From Serripes groenlandicus (taxonomy: Eukaryota > Mollusca > Bivalvia > Cardiida > Cardiidae), in the NCBI GenBank assembly GCA_031761405.1, contig JASEVX010000013.1, forward strand, positions 37,845,863 through 37,909,862: DNA of 64,000 nucleotides, written 5' to 3'. Below are positions 1 to 12,565 of this stretch, piece after piece (within the stretch, counting starts at the first letter, position 1; the number at the start of each line of letters is the position of its first letter). The notes under the pieces were generated by a model. It searched no databases and was not told where the DNA came from. It saw only the letters and a list, made by a program, of their open reading frames with translations. A program made the position numbers and the translations under genes.

Positions 1-2610
1 ATAGTGTTGAATGACATTTAACAAATAACAACAACAAACTTGCATCACAATCAGAGTAGGCCTAGTTATATAAGTAAATTTAATTTAACAAATGATGATA
101 ATTGTTACCATTTTCTCTTATTTAAATTCAGATACGCAACATTCTGCTTTAATTTGTTATAATCAAACAACACTTGGTTCATTAGTGGAGGAAGACATGG
201 CAGTTGGGATCAATAGATAACAACATGTTCAGGTGTGGTTTTGTCAAATAAAACATTCAGATCTGCATTATTCTGCATTCATGACAGCTGGTATAAATCG
301 ATAACAACATGTTCAGGTGTGTTTTTGTCAATTAAAATATTCATATCTGCAATATTCTGCATTCGTGACACCAAACCAACCAATAGAGATTTTCAATCAA
401 TACCGATTTCATTTATATTTCATACTTAAGTTGGCTTTTAAAATTTCTTTCAAACTTACTCTCAGGAAGAATGTAAAACTGCTTGGACAAGGGCGACCTT
501 GACCAGACTGAACAAATGCATAAGCTTATCAGGATTTCATTTGTCACAAATTCATGAAGATGATATTACCATATATATATAATATAGCATAACTCTACAT
601 CATGTCCTATGTCATGTACCATGTAACATCTTGATTTGGATGCAGAATAAATAACAACCACCAGGCAGATCTTTCATCATGTTGGCATCATGTAAAAGTG
701 TACACCACCGCTGCAAGGCGGCTTTACATTGTATTGAAAAGAAATAAATACCCTTTACATTTACAGACAGTCAGTTGCCTAGAATGAATAATGGGTTGAA
801 TATTGCTAGAAAAACCTCATAGTAAAAACTACATGTTATCACCGTATAAACAGAAGTATCGTTGAAAGTGCAATTATCAAACCTGAATCACAGGATACAG
901 CATAAACCAAACAACTGGTCAAGATCCTAGCTTTCATCAAACTGCGTTTTCTCCATGGTTTAAACAATATTTAGAATCATTGTTGCTTTATGAATTCATT
1001 AGATTACAACATAAACAGTTATTCCAGGATTCTTCTTGCCATCTTATACAAACCATTTTGATATAAGATCCATTTCTCCATGATCTCAATCTGAGAAAAG
1101 ACTGGTCTATGCAATCGTGTAATTGGATTCAAACGTAAACTTCTCGAAAGCATTGATAACTATATCTCCAATGGTTGAAGTTAAGATCATACTGAGATAC
1201 GCGGATTGATCTAGATCTACACTGGTTCAATATGCCACGAATGTTTGTTTTTTATCTGGTCAAATAATTGAAAAACGAAACTGAAAATGTGATAAATTGG
1301 CTTGTAATGTATTGTACCGTATGTATTTTTCATTTATACATAATCCATGTACATGTATGTAAGTCTATGAAAATTGAAACCCGATTGTTTATGGCTTTCA
1401 CGAATGAAACCCGCCTCTTAAACAGATTATACATATTATATATCTTCTATTATAAATGCAGATTGATGTAGTACATGTAGAATGGAACAAACATATGTCC
1501 AGGTCAGCCTCCTGCAAGTGCAACACCGGTTGAGAAATTATTTCATGATCAATATTTTTTACAAATCACGTATTAAAGCATTAACGCAATATAGTACTAA
1601 TAGCACCGTTTATCTGGAGTCGGTATGTTGTGTACATAATAGATTGAGCTGTTTTCTACTGTCTATGATGTTTTCGACAAGTGTATATTAAGATATACCC
1701 GCACATACATCACACATGAGCCAGGTGTATACCGTTTGTCAGAAGTATAACAAAAGGTTCTACATATACACCTAGATGCGGATTAAATTGTATGGATTTG
1801 CACGCATATCTGTTTCTTTAACGCTCGCAAATGCATGAAGGTTTGTTTTCGTTAAGCAACGCTCAGTTATACATCTATTATTGAATAATAAGGAAACAAA
1901 ACAATATGTTTTGTATCTGCAATTTCATCCGATTCACACGGTTTTATTTCATAGACTTTTGTTTTTCTATGACTTTAAGTTCAACACCTATCTGAGGGCT
2001 ATATATTATATTTACTTTTCGCAGATGCAGATAAACTTTTTTCATACAGTCATGTATAACATCATAGCAGCGTTAAAATATATTCAGTATGTATTTAAAT
2101 TGATAGTTGATGGCAATGAATAGGTATTATATACACACGAATTTCACATGATCAAACCAAAAAAAAAAAAGAACGAAAATGCGTATGTGTCAATGGTAAA
2201 AACCATTTCAAGACAACCTCAGAAACATATTTTTAATTCTTAAACATAAATGGATCATTGAAAGGGGGAATATTCACACACTAAATAGTTAAACATATTG
2301 ATAGACAAATATATCTGTTTACTAATCTTACACACTCGTGTTTGTTGGATGTTTTGAATTAATAATAAAGTGTTCTAATAAATTGGGCAGATTAACCGGC
2401 AGTAACAGTATTATTATATATCGCTCTTCATTTCATCCCTCGATGAACATGATGTTTATAAACCAAATCAAACTCTGTGTAAACATGTCATTTTACTTCA
2501 ATGTCACTCACACACAAATGACGTCAAACTTTGAGTGATGATTACGTCATTTCTTATGCTATGTCACTATCACCGGTTTTCTCATGGAGCGGCCCATATA
2601 CATACTTACA
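1..2610 (+). repeat. Copy A of a three-copy non-coding repeat
   Basis: This stretch matches, in reverse orientation, 4345-6395 (copy B) and, in the same orientation, 6697-11925 (copy C). Shared landmarks include the segment at 640-790 (compare 6060-6240 inverted and 7590-7700 direct), the block at 1200-1700 and the block at 1740-2110. It continues to about 2600, where a segment ending in a GGAGCG word matches 11880-11915. No convincing coding sequence was found; all open frames are short and AT-rich. The left end is cut by the window edge, so the termini are unknown. It could be a large non-autonomous transposon or a segmental duplication. Confidence 0.6.
128..372 (+). repeat. About 90-bp degenerate tandem units (x3)
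   Basis: Three diverged units share the order: CAGAT..GCA..ATTCTGC, a CAGTTGGGAT- or CAGCTGGTAT-like word, then GATAACAACATGTTCAGGTG. Units start near 128, 206 and 290. The same arrangement occurs in copy C at 7170-7350. It is internal structure of the repeat and non-coding. Confidence 0.45.
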
Positions 2611-2750
2611 AACATTTACTTACACCTGCTCTCAGCTATCATACACAATTTGTTATATACAAACATAAATACATTCACAAAATCATTTGCATTCAAGACA
2701 TATCATATAATCGTGTAAATTTATAAACAGACTGTGCATTTATATTCACA

Positions 2751-3014
2751 TAGCGACGAGGGCTGTCAATCCAGGGGTTGTGAGTTCGAACCCCAGCTCG
2801 GCCAACATTCTTTCCGACGTTTGACAAATGTCACTGTGACAAGCGTCATTCACCAATGGGCAAACAGTCTATGTGGAAAAGCAGGCAGTTGCTTGGAAAG
2901 TATGTTGTGTGGAGTACTGGTGTGGGAAAACCAGGAAATATATGACTAGGTGAACTGGCCGCCGTGATATGACTGAATTTTTTTTGAAAACGTCGTTAAA
3001 CCCCAATCAATCAA
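2751..3014 (+). mobile_element. tRNA-headed SINE, type I, 5' truncated
   Basis: It begins inside the tRNA-like head (TAGCGACGAGGGCTGTCAAT), keeps the box-B-like GTGAGTTCGAACCC and the family body, and ends with the tail GTTAAACCCCAATCAATC. Box A is missing. Confidence 0.75.
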
Positions 3015-3076
3015 CACAAATACAATATGCATAAGATATACAATTATACAGTAATATAATATAAATCAATCGTATA

Positions 3077-3262
3077 ACCCTTTCCCACTTATATCAAATC
3101 TGCATTAGACATCTTTCAAAACATTTATGAAAATATATGGAATTTGTCTTTAAATGAAAGTAATATATTGAGTTGAAAACCTGTGGCTAAAGGAGAAACT
3201 TTCATTTTGAGACGTTTTCAAAGTCGTCTGCTTGTGATGTATTATATGTGGGAAAGGATTGC
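3077..3262. mobile_element. CCCTTTCCC-type MITE, degenerate
   Basis: It opens with AACCCTTTCCCACTTATAT and closes with TTTTCAAAGTCGTCTGCTTG followed by GTGGGAAAGGATT, an imperfect inverted repeat. It belongs to the family whose best copies lie at 51105-51325 and 58637-58859. Confidence 0.55.
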
Positions 3263-3454
3263 ACGGAATACATGTTAATTTTTGACAATATTTAATCTGT
3301 TCTGCAGTACTCCAAGAAAGAAAGAAATAGACAGACCGTATAACGGATGGAAGCGATGGAATTGCTCAAATTTATCATATTGTGCAAAGATTTCCTGCGT
3401 AACAATAAACTTATATATCCCAACAAATTTCCTTTATTTGTGTCAGATATATAC

Positions 3455-3895
3455 TATTTATCACACGACAATGCTTGTATCCGATGTAATATACCCATTA
3501 CGTGTTTCTTTATATGTGACACGTGTAATATAACATGGCCAAGTCACTATTTGTGTATTCATCCGCGAATGTTTACACAGTGGTTGAGAACGTGTATCCG
3601 GTAAACACAAACGTCACGATAGATGGACGAGGTAAAGGAACCATTATCAGTTATAAAAATATATTTTTGTGGGGTTAGTTAACATTCTATTAAGTATTAC
3701 ATGTTGGGACTATTTTCTGACAGCGAAAAACCGATTTTAAGATAGTGTTTCGTCATGTGATAAAAAAGAATATGACATTCGTTGTCATTTCATGAAGTAT
3801 TATTAAACTCGTCCAAGAAATTTGTTATTAAGCTCGCAAAAAGGCTCGCTTAATTACAAATTTCTTGAACTCGTTTAATAAAACTTTATATAAAA
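3455..3895 (+). repeat. Dispersed repeat with terminal hairpin, copy 1
   Basis: About 440 bp closely similar to 27750-28145. Both contain TTACATGTTGGGACTATTTT and a strong hairpin (here 3803-3885) whose arms read AAGAAATTTGTTATTAA and its inverse around GCTCG loops. Non-coding; probably a miniature element. Confidence 0.6.
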
Positions 3896-4119
3896 TGGCA
3901 ACTCATGTCAGATCCTATCTATATTTATCATTTATAGCTCTTTTCCATCGTTCTACCTCGATATTTCCGGAGTCGTCTGCCGAAACTTGTCACATTTGGG
4001 AAAAGGTTAACACGACAGTTCTCTCTAAATGATAAGACAGAGCTTACAAGTACTTGTGTAACGGATAAAAGGGTCAAATCACTTTTCAATCTCAGTAAAA
4101 CCAGACCTTAACATCGGTA

Positions 4120-4345
4120 GCTCGTATATATATGTATATAGTTCTGATGACTGCTCGATACAGGTCGACTCAGATTGACCTTTGCGTCAGCCAATCAAAT
4201 TGTCGCTTACCCAATCTTACGGTGAAAACAGGTTAGATGACCCATATAAATAAACGGTGTAGAAAAGCGATAATTGTCGAGTGCTCCGATTGTATAGCAG
4301 GGGCGTTTGTTGTATCGTGCGCGATAACATTGGGCATAACAATGA
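4120..4345 (+). repeat. Promoter-like dispersed repeat, copy 1
   Basis: Closely similar to 12566-12780 and more distantly to 22145-22330. It contains AGCCAATCAAATTGTCGC and CCCAATC (CCAAT-box like) followed by a TATAAATAAACGG box about 60 bp downstream. Promoter activity is only an inference from these words; the solid observation is that the block is repeated. Confidence 0.5.
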
Positions 4346-6395
4346 AAGGGATGAAATGAAGAGCGACATATAATGATATTGTTACAAGCTGGTTAATCTG
4401 CCCCATTTATTGGAAGAATTTATTGGAAGCCGCCATAAGGCGGCTTCCTGTAGGGATGCCTAGAAATATAGCACAAGGAGAATATTTAGACCTGCCAGTG
4501 TGACTGCATATCGGGATTTCTCTTTGTCCTTACTAAGTACATTAATTTAAGGTAATGACTTTTAAAACATACCTTTTACACTCTATATACATGTGTGAGT
4601 TTTACAAATTAAAAAGAGTATATCTGCATCTGCGAACAGTAAATTGAATGATATAAAGCACTCAATAAGGTTTTGAACTTATAGTCATAGAAAAACAAAA
4701 GTGTATGAAATAAAACCGCGTGAATCGGTTGAAATTGCGGATACAAAACACATTGTTTTGTGTCATTATTATTCAATAATAGATGTATAACTGAGCGTTG
4801 CTTAACGACAACAAACCTTCATGAAACATTAAAGAAACAAATCCATACAATTTAATCTGCATCTAGGTGTATAGGTTATATAACCATTTGTTATATTTCG
4901 GACAAACAGTATATACCTGGCTCATGTGTGATGTATGTGCGGGTAGATCTTAATCTACACTTGTCGAAAACATTCTAGACAGTAGAAAATAGCTCAATGT
5001 ATTATGTTCACAACATACCGACTCCAGTTAAAACAGTGATATAATTACTATATTGCGTTATTGAGAGATGGATCATAAAATAATTTCTTAACGGGTGATG
5101 CACTTGCAGGAGGCTGACCTGGAAATATGTTTGTTTCATTATGTATGTACTACACCAATCTGCATTTATAATAGAAGATATATAATATGTATAATTAGTT
5201 TAAGATGCGTGTTTCATTCGTGAAAGCCGTAAACAATCTGGTTTTAATTTTCGTAGATTTACATACATGTACATGGATTATGTATACAGGGAAAATGCAT
5301 ACGGTGCAATACATTAAAAGCCAATTGAACGCATTTTTAGTTTCGATTTTCAATTATTTGACCAGATAAAAAAGAAAACGTTCGTGGCATATTGAACCAG
5401 TGTAGACCTAGAGCAATCCGCGTATCCCAGTATGGTCTTAATTGCAACCATTGGAGATATAGTCATCAATGCTTTCGAGAAGTTTACGTTTAAATCCAAT
5501 TACATGATTGCATAGACCAGTCTTTTCTCACATACATAAGTTAGAAATATCATGCATACCTCATATATTTGTTTATATGGTGTGATGTTTTTTTTGGTCG
5601 GGGGTGTGGTTGGGGGGGGGGGGGGGGGTGGGGGGGGGGGGTGCAAAGGACTATCATGCCTCACTCAGTTGCATAACCATAAAGTGATAGTATAACCAGT
5701 AATAGTAGTCATCGTTGAAAAAAAAATCATTTGATACCTATGCTATATAAACGATACTGCTAATTCAGTGGCTATCTAGATTTTGACATGGATTGAGATC
5801 ATGGGAAAATGGATCTTATATCAAAATGGTTTGTGTAAGATGTCAAGAAGGATCCTGGAATCACTGTTTATGTTGTAATCTACTGATCTCCTGAAGCAAC
5901 AATGATTCTAGATATTTTTTAAACCATGGGGAAAACGCAGTTTCATGAAAGGATCTTGACCAATTGTTAGGTTTATGCTGTATCCTGTGATTCATGTTGG
6001 ATAATTGTACTTGCAACGATACTTCTGTTAATACGGTGATAAGATGTATTTTTTACTTTTAGTTTTTTTCTAGCAATATTCAACCCATTCTTCATTCTAG
6101 GCAACTGAGTGTCTGTACATGTAAAAGGTATTTTTTGTTCAATGTAATGCCGCCATGCAGCGGTGGTGTACACTATTTACATGATGCCAACATAATGAAA
6201 GACCGGCCTGGTGGTTGTTATTTAATCTGCATCCAAATCAAGATGCTATATGATACATGCCATAGGGCATTAATGTACACTTATTCTATAGTATATATAT
6301 ATGGTAAAATCATCTTCATAAATGTGTGACTAATGAAATCCTGATAAGCGTATGCATATGTTCAGTCTGGTCAGGATAATTCTACGCATCCACAT
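4345..6395 (-). repeat. Copy B (inverted) of the three-copy repeat
   Basis: Reverse complement of roughly 505-2450. With copy A it forms a huge inverted repeat with about 2-kb arms and a 1.9-kb spacer. It carries a segment at about 5660-5830 that is present in copy C (10060-10190) but missing in A, so A has an internal deletion. A perfect 10-bp-stem hairpin (GGAAGCCGCC, loop ATAA) sits at 4426-4449. Confidence 0.6.
5588..5641 (+). repeat. Poly-G tract
   Basis: Nearly uninterrupted G run following GGTCGGGGGTGTGG. It could form G-quadruplex structure, and such runs are frequent sites of sequencing error. It lies in copy B and is absent from A and C. Confidence 0.8.
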
Positions 6396-6696
6396 GGTTA
6401 TTTGAATGCCGCCGGGTATATCGATTGCTTACAAACATAGGGACAAATCCGGAAAATAAATTATATCGAAGGAAAATGAATTGCATGAATTTAGATTTGG
6501 CTTTGCTGATAGTATCAGTTTTACGTGGTTTGTGATTATATAGCGACCTCATAAAGATCTGAGATCAGTGTCCGGTTCATGTCGGTTCACTGTAGTCAAA
6601 TCCAATCTTTAAATTATCTTGGTTGTTTGGGTAGTACTACGAAAGCTACTGTTTCAGTTGACAGAGCTAGAAACTCTGTCTGTGTTGTATAACTGA
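6396..6696. other. Interval between copies B and C
   Basis: No gene, palindrome or recognised repeat seen. Confidence 0.5.
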
Positions 6697-7711
6697 ATGC
6701 ATTGTTGAATGACTTTTAATAGATAACAACACACTTGCATCACAATCGAAGTACTCCCTGTTATATAAGCATTTAAACAACGAGTCATTGATGTTTCAAT
6801 ACATTTGTGGCACACAGGTATGTGTAACTCTTCAAAAGCGTATTACTACAAAGATTTCAAATCATTATTGGACATGGAAACATACCTAATGATTGAAATG
6901 CATTATATATATCGACGAGCATACATTTAAGGTCCTCTAACCACAGTTTAGCTATAGAAAGAGGACGCCATGACAACAATGAGAAAATGTTTAGAGTTTG
7001 TACTTATTGTTTAAATACAAATACTTACATTATTGAAGACGATTTACATTTTGTATTGATGTGTCCGTTATGTGATACAATACAAGCATATTGTATTGTA
7101 TTGCATTGTATTGTATAGGTTAATTAAATTTAACAAATGATGATATTTTTATCATTTTCTCTTATTTATATTCAGATATGCAACATTCTATTTTAATTTG
7201 TTTTAATCAAAACCACACCTGGTTCGTCAGTGGGGAATACATGGCAGTTGGGATAAATAGATAACAAGATGTTCATGTGTATTTTAGTCAAATCAAACAT
7301 TCAGATCTGCAACAGTCTGCTTTAATGACAGCTGGGATAACTAGATAACGACAAAATCAATGCCAATTTCATTTATTTTTATTTAAGTTGGCTTTTAACA
7401 TTTCTTTCAAGCTTACTATCAGGAAGAATGTAAAACTGAACGGACAAGGGCATTCCTGACCAGGCTGAACAAGTGCATAAGCTTATCAGGATTTCATTAG
7501 TCGCAAATTCATAAAGATGATATTACCATATATATATAATTATATAGCATAACTCTACTTTAATGTCCTATGTTATGTACCATATATCAATTTGTTTGGA
7601 TGCAGAACAGATAACAATCGCCAGGCCGACCTTTCATTATGTCGGCATCATGCAAATAGTATACACCACCGCTGCATGGCGGCATTACATTGTATTGCAA
7701 ATAAAATAAAT

Positions 7712-7855
7712 ACCCAATATTATAGGTTATTGCATCAATATGGGAAAATATTGTGTTGGACGAGTTCCTTTGGCTGAGTTGCCCGAGCTTGCGAGGGCAG
7801 AACTCCGCCGAAGGAACGAGTCCCAATACAATAGATTCCTATAATCATGCAATAA
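7712..7855. repeat. Palindromic element with inverted ends
   Basis: Ends read ATAGGTTATTGCATCA and its near inverse ATGCAATAACCT. The centre holds GGACGAGTTCCTT and its inverse AAGGAACGAGTCC around GAGCTTGC. The centre resembles the palindrome at 11932-12086, which also has GGACGAG arms. Confidence 0.6.
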
Positions 7856-8120
7856 CCTTTTTATTGTATAATTTGATATTGGCTATTTAAAATGTGTCGC
7901 TTTGTTTGTTTTAAACACGTCACACTATTAGAAAATTAACAGTTGTTTTGGATTGTTTAGATAAATAAACATTAACGATATATCGCGCAATTATACTCTC
8001 CTTTACGCTGGTTGCTAAGGTCGCGGAAAATATAATTTACGAATCGCCATTGTTGTCGATTCGAAATTGGAATCGTCGATAAAATGATGTGTAACGCCTT
8101 TTTTAACAGTGTTTTTCATT

Positions 8121-8447
8121 AAGAACTCGTGTATTATCTTATTCTTGTATTTACGCCTGGATATTTGGGTTTTTATTATGATTTAGATACCCCTTTAAAA
8201 GGTCCTTTTGACCTCGCAGTATGTTCAGTAAGAACTCGTGTATTATCTTATTCTTGTATTTACGCCTGGATATTTGGTTTTTTATTATGATTTAGATACC
8301 CCTTTAAAAGGTCCTTTTGACCTCGCAGTATGTTCAGTAAGAACTCGTGTATTATCTTATTCTTGTATTTACGCCTGGATATTTGGTTTTTTATTATGAT
8401 TTAGATACCCCTTTAAAAGGTCCTTTTGACCTCGCAGTATGTTCAGT
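8121..8447 (+). repeat. 109-bp tandem repeat, three copies
   Basis: Units start at 8121, 8230 and 8339 (AAGAACTCGTGTATTATC...) and end in CTCGCAGTATGTTCAG. Units differ by only a base or two, indicating recent duplication or an assembly artefact. The 65-codon open frame across the last unit is not credible as a gene. Confidence 0.9.
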
Positions 8448-8449
8448 AA

Positions 8450-9560
8450 AGCGAACACACATCTTTGATATAGATATAAAGGCTGCTGCGTTGATAAACT
8501 TCACATCGGAGGATAACAAAACAAATCTGAAGACCTACCTTTAAAACAATCATTTGCTTATTCATCCTAGCAGTTATGAATCCCTCTTTATTTGTTGTTG
8601 ATACACTTATAATAGATCGTCAGCGACAATCAAAACAACAATCGAGCAATATTATTGATGTACACGTCACATTATTACGTCAGAAACTACGTACGTATTT
8701 ACTAGCATAGCTAACGCTATAAATAGACCAGATTAGGTTTTGAGTATGTCTATCGATTTTTCCACTACGTGTCATCTATAAAAGATGTACCAAACAATGT
8801 ACTACGAACCGTATAAGCACAGCTTTTTCCTAGGACTATCAGAGAGTCGAACCTTGAGAAGATCACATCTGTAAACTGATTCAAGTCCCGTCTACATTGA
8901 TACACAGCCTAAACAACAAAGATGTTTTTTTATTTCATTTATATTTGTAAATATGCCTAATTAGTTGTTTTAACCATTTTAATGGCTTCACTTGCCTGCG
9001 ATGCACTAAGCCCTGACAGTAACAAAGTAGAAGTAGAAGTTAGCTGGTCTCTAAATCATGAAAGGTTGGATGAGAGCACTTTGTAACGTTAGTGTATGGA
9101 AATAGTTCCGTCCTTAGCGTCACGTGAAAAAGATTCCAGTGCAATATCAACCCGTGCAATATCAAATGTTATTATATAACCTATAAATAGACGCTTTTTC
9201 TTTGGCTGAAAAGTAACTTTTTAGAAATAATATCTTGCGATATGCACCGATTTTTCTGATATGCACCTGTTTTATAAATAGTAACAGGGGAAGACCGGGG
9301 AATCCCATGAGCTGCCTATTAATATCCTTCGCCTTTATCCGTAAGCTACGGAATTTTCCGAGGCGCGTTCCAAATGACCACGGAAACTTCCGAAGCTCGT
9401 TTCGGATGATCATGATTAACTTCCATTGATCATTTCCTGTGTTTCCAAACGACAATAACTGTCAAAATGGAAAATGAACCGCCACCAACGCGCTTTGCGA
9501 ACTTTTCTTTTAAGTTGATCAATATCAAAACAATATGATAAATTGAGGATTATATAATAA
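8450..9560. other. No gene recognised
   Basis: This lies within the large insertion in copy C. AT-rich unique-looking sequence. A 97-codon minus-strand open frame (9162-9455) has no recognisable family features. Confidence 0.5.
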
Positions 9561-9567
9561 AACAGTT

Positions 9568-9703
9568 ATGGGCTTTTCAGCTGTTATACATGATGTTGAT
9601 ATGTACCAACAAAATCATTATTGACCTCGGCTATCGCCTCGGTCAATAATTATTTTTTTGGTGCATATCACATCATGTATAAAAGCTGAAAAGTCCATAA
9701 TTG
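9568..9703. repeat. Palindrome with about 60-bp arms
   Basis: Left arm TTATGGGCTTTTCAGCTG... pairs with right arm ...AGCTGAAAAGTCCATAA; inner arms ATTGACCTCGG and its relative CCTCGGTCAAT surround CTATCG. It could form a long cruciform or RNA hairpin and looks like a fold-back MITE. Confidence 0.7.
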
Positions 9704-11240
9704 TATACTATTGCATCCTTTGTTCATATGGAAACAAGAAGGAACAATATCAAAGTATACAATAAATTTACAGACAGTCAGTTGCCTAAAATGAATAATG
9801 GTTTGAATACTGCTAGGAATATGTCATAGTAATTATCTACATATTATCACCGTATAAACAGAAGAATTACATCATACAGCATACATAAACCTAACAACTG
9901 ACCAAGATCCTTCATCAAACTGCGTTTTCCCAATGGTTTAAAAAATATCTAGAATCATTGTTGCTTCTGGAGATCAGTAGACAACAACATGAACAGCGAT
10001 TCCAAGATCCTTCTTGTCATCGTATATAAACCATTTTGATATAAGATCCATGATCCCAATCCATGTCAAAATCTAGATAGCCACTAAATTAGCAGTATTG
10101 TATATTTAGGTATCACATGACATTTGTTTTCGAAAGATGACTACTGTCACTGGTTAATTAAACTATCACTTTATATATTCAAACGTAAACTTCTCGGAAG
10201 CGTTGGTGACTAATTTATTTAAGATCAGACTGAGATACGCGGATTAATATAGAGCTACACTGGTTAGATATGCCACTAACGTTGTTTTTCTATCTGGTCA
10301 TATAATTGAAAATCGAAACTGAAAATGTGTTAAATTTACGGACTCCACATGTACAACTGTTATCTACATTTTGTAGCAAAAAAAACTTTGAAGTCACATT
10401 TGGCACATAAACAAAAAACATATTTGTCGGAAAGCTAAAGTTAGAGATACAATGAATAACTGGAATTTCTTTGTATTTTGAACAATGACTGTTTTAAAAG
10501 ACACCGATATTGGGATTTCTGAATTATATTATTTTTTTCCAAAAATGAATAGACTGACATTTTTTCATACGGATAACCTGTTATCAAAACCTGTAATATA
10601 TTACAATATATTTATCTACTGCAATAGAAAAATGTTTAAACTTCCAGAAAATATATATTTTTTTTTCATATCTTGAATAGTTTTTTTTAGTTTTGCTTGC
10701 TACAAATGTCGGCACGGGTGATATTTTAGTATATAATTCAGTTACTTATCCCTCTTATCTACGTCCCTGACATAATCCATGTACATGAATGTAAGTCTAC
10801 GAAAATTGAAACCAAATTGTTTACGGCTTTCAAGAATGAAATACGCATCAGAAACTGATTATATATATTATGTATCTTCTTTTATAAATGCAGATTGATA
10901 TAGTACATGCAGAATGAAATAAACATATTTCCAGGTCAGCCTCCTGCAAGTGCAACACCCGTTGAGGAAATATTTCATAGTCAATCTCTTTTACAAATCA
11001 CGTAAGCCATAACGTAATATAGTTGGTAGCTGTGTACCTAATATATTGAGCTCTTTTCTACTGTCTAGGGTGTTTTCGACAAGTGTATATTACGATATAC
11101 CCGCACATACATCACACATGAGACAGGTGTATACTGTTGGTCCGAAGTATAACAAATGGTTATTTAACCTATACACCTAGATGCGGATTAAATTGTATGG
11201 ATTTGCAAGCTGATTCTTTAACGCTCGCAGATACATACAT

Positions 11241-11372
11241 TTATTTATTTATTTATTGGGGTTTTACGCCGCTTTCAACATTATTTCAGTTATATCACGG
11301 CGACAGTTCACTTATTCATGATCGCTGGGTAAACAAACCAGTAGTAGGCTAGAAAATGTGCCTTGCCAAATG
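11241..11372 (-). mobile_element. SINE type III 3' part, with 14-bp target duplication
   Basis: The minus strand reads GGCAAGGCACATTTTCTAGC... to the tail GGCGTAAAACCCCAATAAAT. It is flanked by exact copies of GCAGATACATACAT at 11227-11240 and 11373-11386. The duplication plus 5' truncation indicates target-primed retrotransposition into copy C. Confidence 0.85.
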
Positions 11373-11931
11373 CAGATACATACATAATTGAATAATAATG
11401 ACATATAACAAAGTATTTTGTATCCTGAATTTCAAGCGATTCACACGGTTTTATTTCATAGACCTTTGTTTTTCTATGACTACAAGTTCTAAACCTTATT
11501 GAGGGCTATGTTTTATTCAATTTACTTTTCGCAGATGCAGATAATTTTTTTTCATAAAGTCTTGTATAACACCATTACAGCGTTAATCTATATTAAGTAT
11601 TTATTTAAATTGAAAGGTGATGGCAATAAATAGGAATTTCACATAATCAAAAATAGAAGAAAAGAAGACTGAACGAAAATGCGTATACATGTTTTAATGG
11701 TAAAACACGTTTCAAATCTATGTCAGAAACATATTTAACTCGAAAAACTAGATAGTTCAAATAAATATTGATATACATATATACGGCGTCAATATTAGTC
11801 ATACGAAGACTACATATATATCAAACAAAACTAGACAGGGTGGACTATATGAACATGTAACAATCCCAAAATCGAAAATACTGTCACTATCACCGGTTTC
11901 CTCATGGAGCGTACCATATATATGTATAGGT

Positions 11932-12086
11932 TATTTAACAGTGTTCTGTACAATACGGATATATATTTGGACGAGTACACAGCTTGGAAAATCATATTGG
12001 ACGAGCCGCTAGGCGAGTCCAATATGATTTTCCAAGCTGTGTACGAGTCCAAATATATTCCGTATTGTACAGAACACTGTTAAATG
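11932..12086. repeat. Near-perfect 155-bp palindrome
   Basis: Arms of about 70 bp run from TTTAACAGTGTTCTGTACAA to the inverse TTGTACAGAACACTGTTAAA around a GCCGCTAGGC centre. Only isolated mismatches are visible. It lies next to a possible recombinase-gene fragment (12090-12327, minus). Confidence 0.85.
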
Positions 12087-12089
12087 ATC

Positions 12090-12327
12090 TTTTTATTCTA
12101 TACCTCGACTTTTTCCCCAAAATAAATCTTATTTCTTCCAGTTCCCTTGTTTCTGTCGGCACGGCCTGCGCTAACCACCTTTTGAATATTCCTACATCAC
12201 TTTTAGTTTTTTTCACAGTGTTTTTTGGTTTCTGTTCAATTACAAAGTCATCTATTTCAGAATCGGATAACATTTTAGTTTCAGTGTTACTCCTTGTTTG
12301 CAAACGACAATAATGATCCGGTGACAA
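12090..12327 (-). pseudogene. Possible Crypton/ZMYM-like N-terminal domain fragment
   Basis: The minus-strand frame contains a stretch with DSEIDDFV, PKNTVKKTKSDVGIFKRWL and TRELEEIRF. This order, an acidic start followed by a KNT..K.T.SDV..F..WL core, resembles the N-terminal domain found in KCTD1/ZMYM2/QRICH1-like and Crypton-related proteins of invertebrates. The frame then runs into the palindrome at 11932-12086, where no protein homology is expected. Most likely a captured exon or remnant in a mobile element. Family assignment is from motif memory only. Confidence 0.3.
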
Positions 12328-12565
12328 CAGGAGCTTTATCGTAACGCTTTATCTAGAGCGCCTGTCGATTCAGACTTTCATTCGGAACCTTTTCACGTGT
12401 TTCGGTCTTTATCATAGGTTTAACATGGGACCTGTGAATCGTACAATACGAAAAATATACGGGTTATTTTGTACGCGCGTGCGTCCCGATACGGAAATAT
12501 ATTGTACGGTCACATGATTCGAATGAGCGTCTACGATTGGACGTATAAATTAGGTATAGAATAAA

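Larger units (their letters stand above)
6697..11925 (+). repeat. Copy C of the three-copy repeat, split by insertions
   Basis: Matches copy A in order from its first bases to about 2600. The match is interrupted by unrelated DNA at about 6780-7120, 7712-9765 and 10337-10765, and by a SINE at 11241-11372. The insertions account for the greater length. No coding potential was recognised in the shared part. Confidence 0.55.

Noticed and set aside
8347..8544. 65-codon open frame
   Set aside because: It spans a tandem unit and has no homology or codon pattern of a gene.
9162..9455. 97-codon minus-strand frame
   Set aside because: No recognisable domain, no splice context, and located within insertion DNA.
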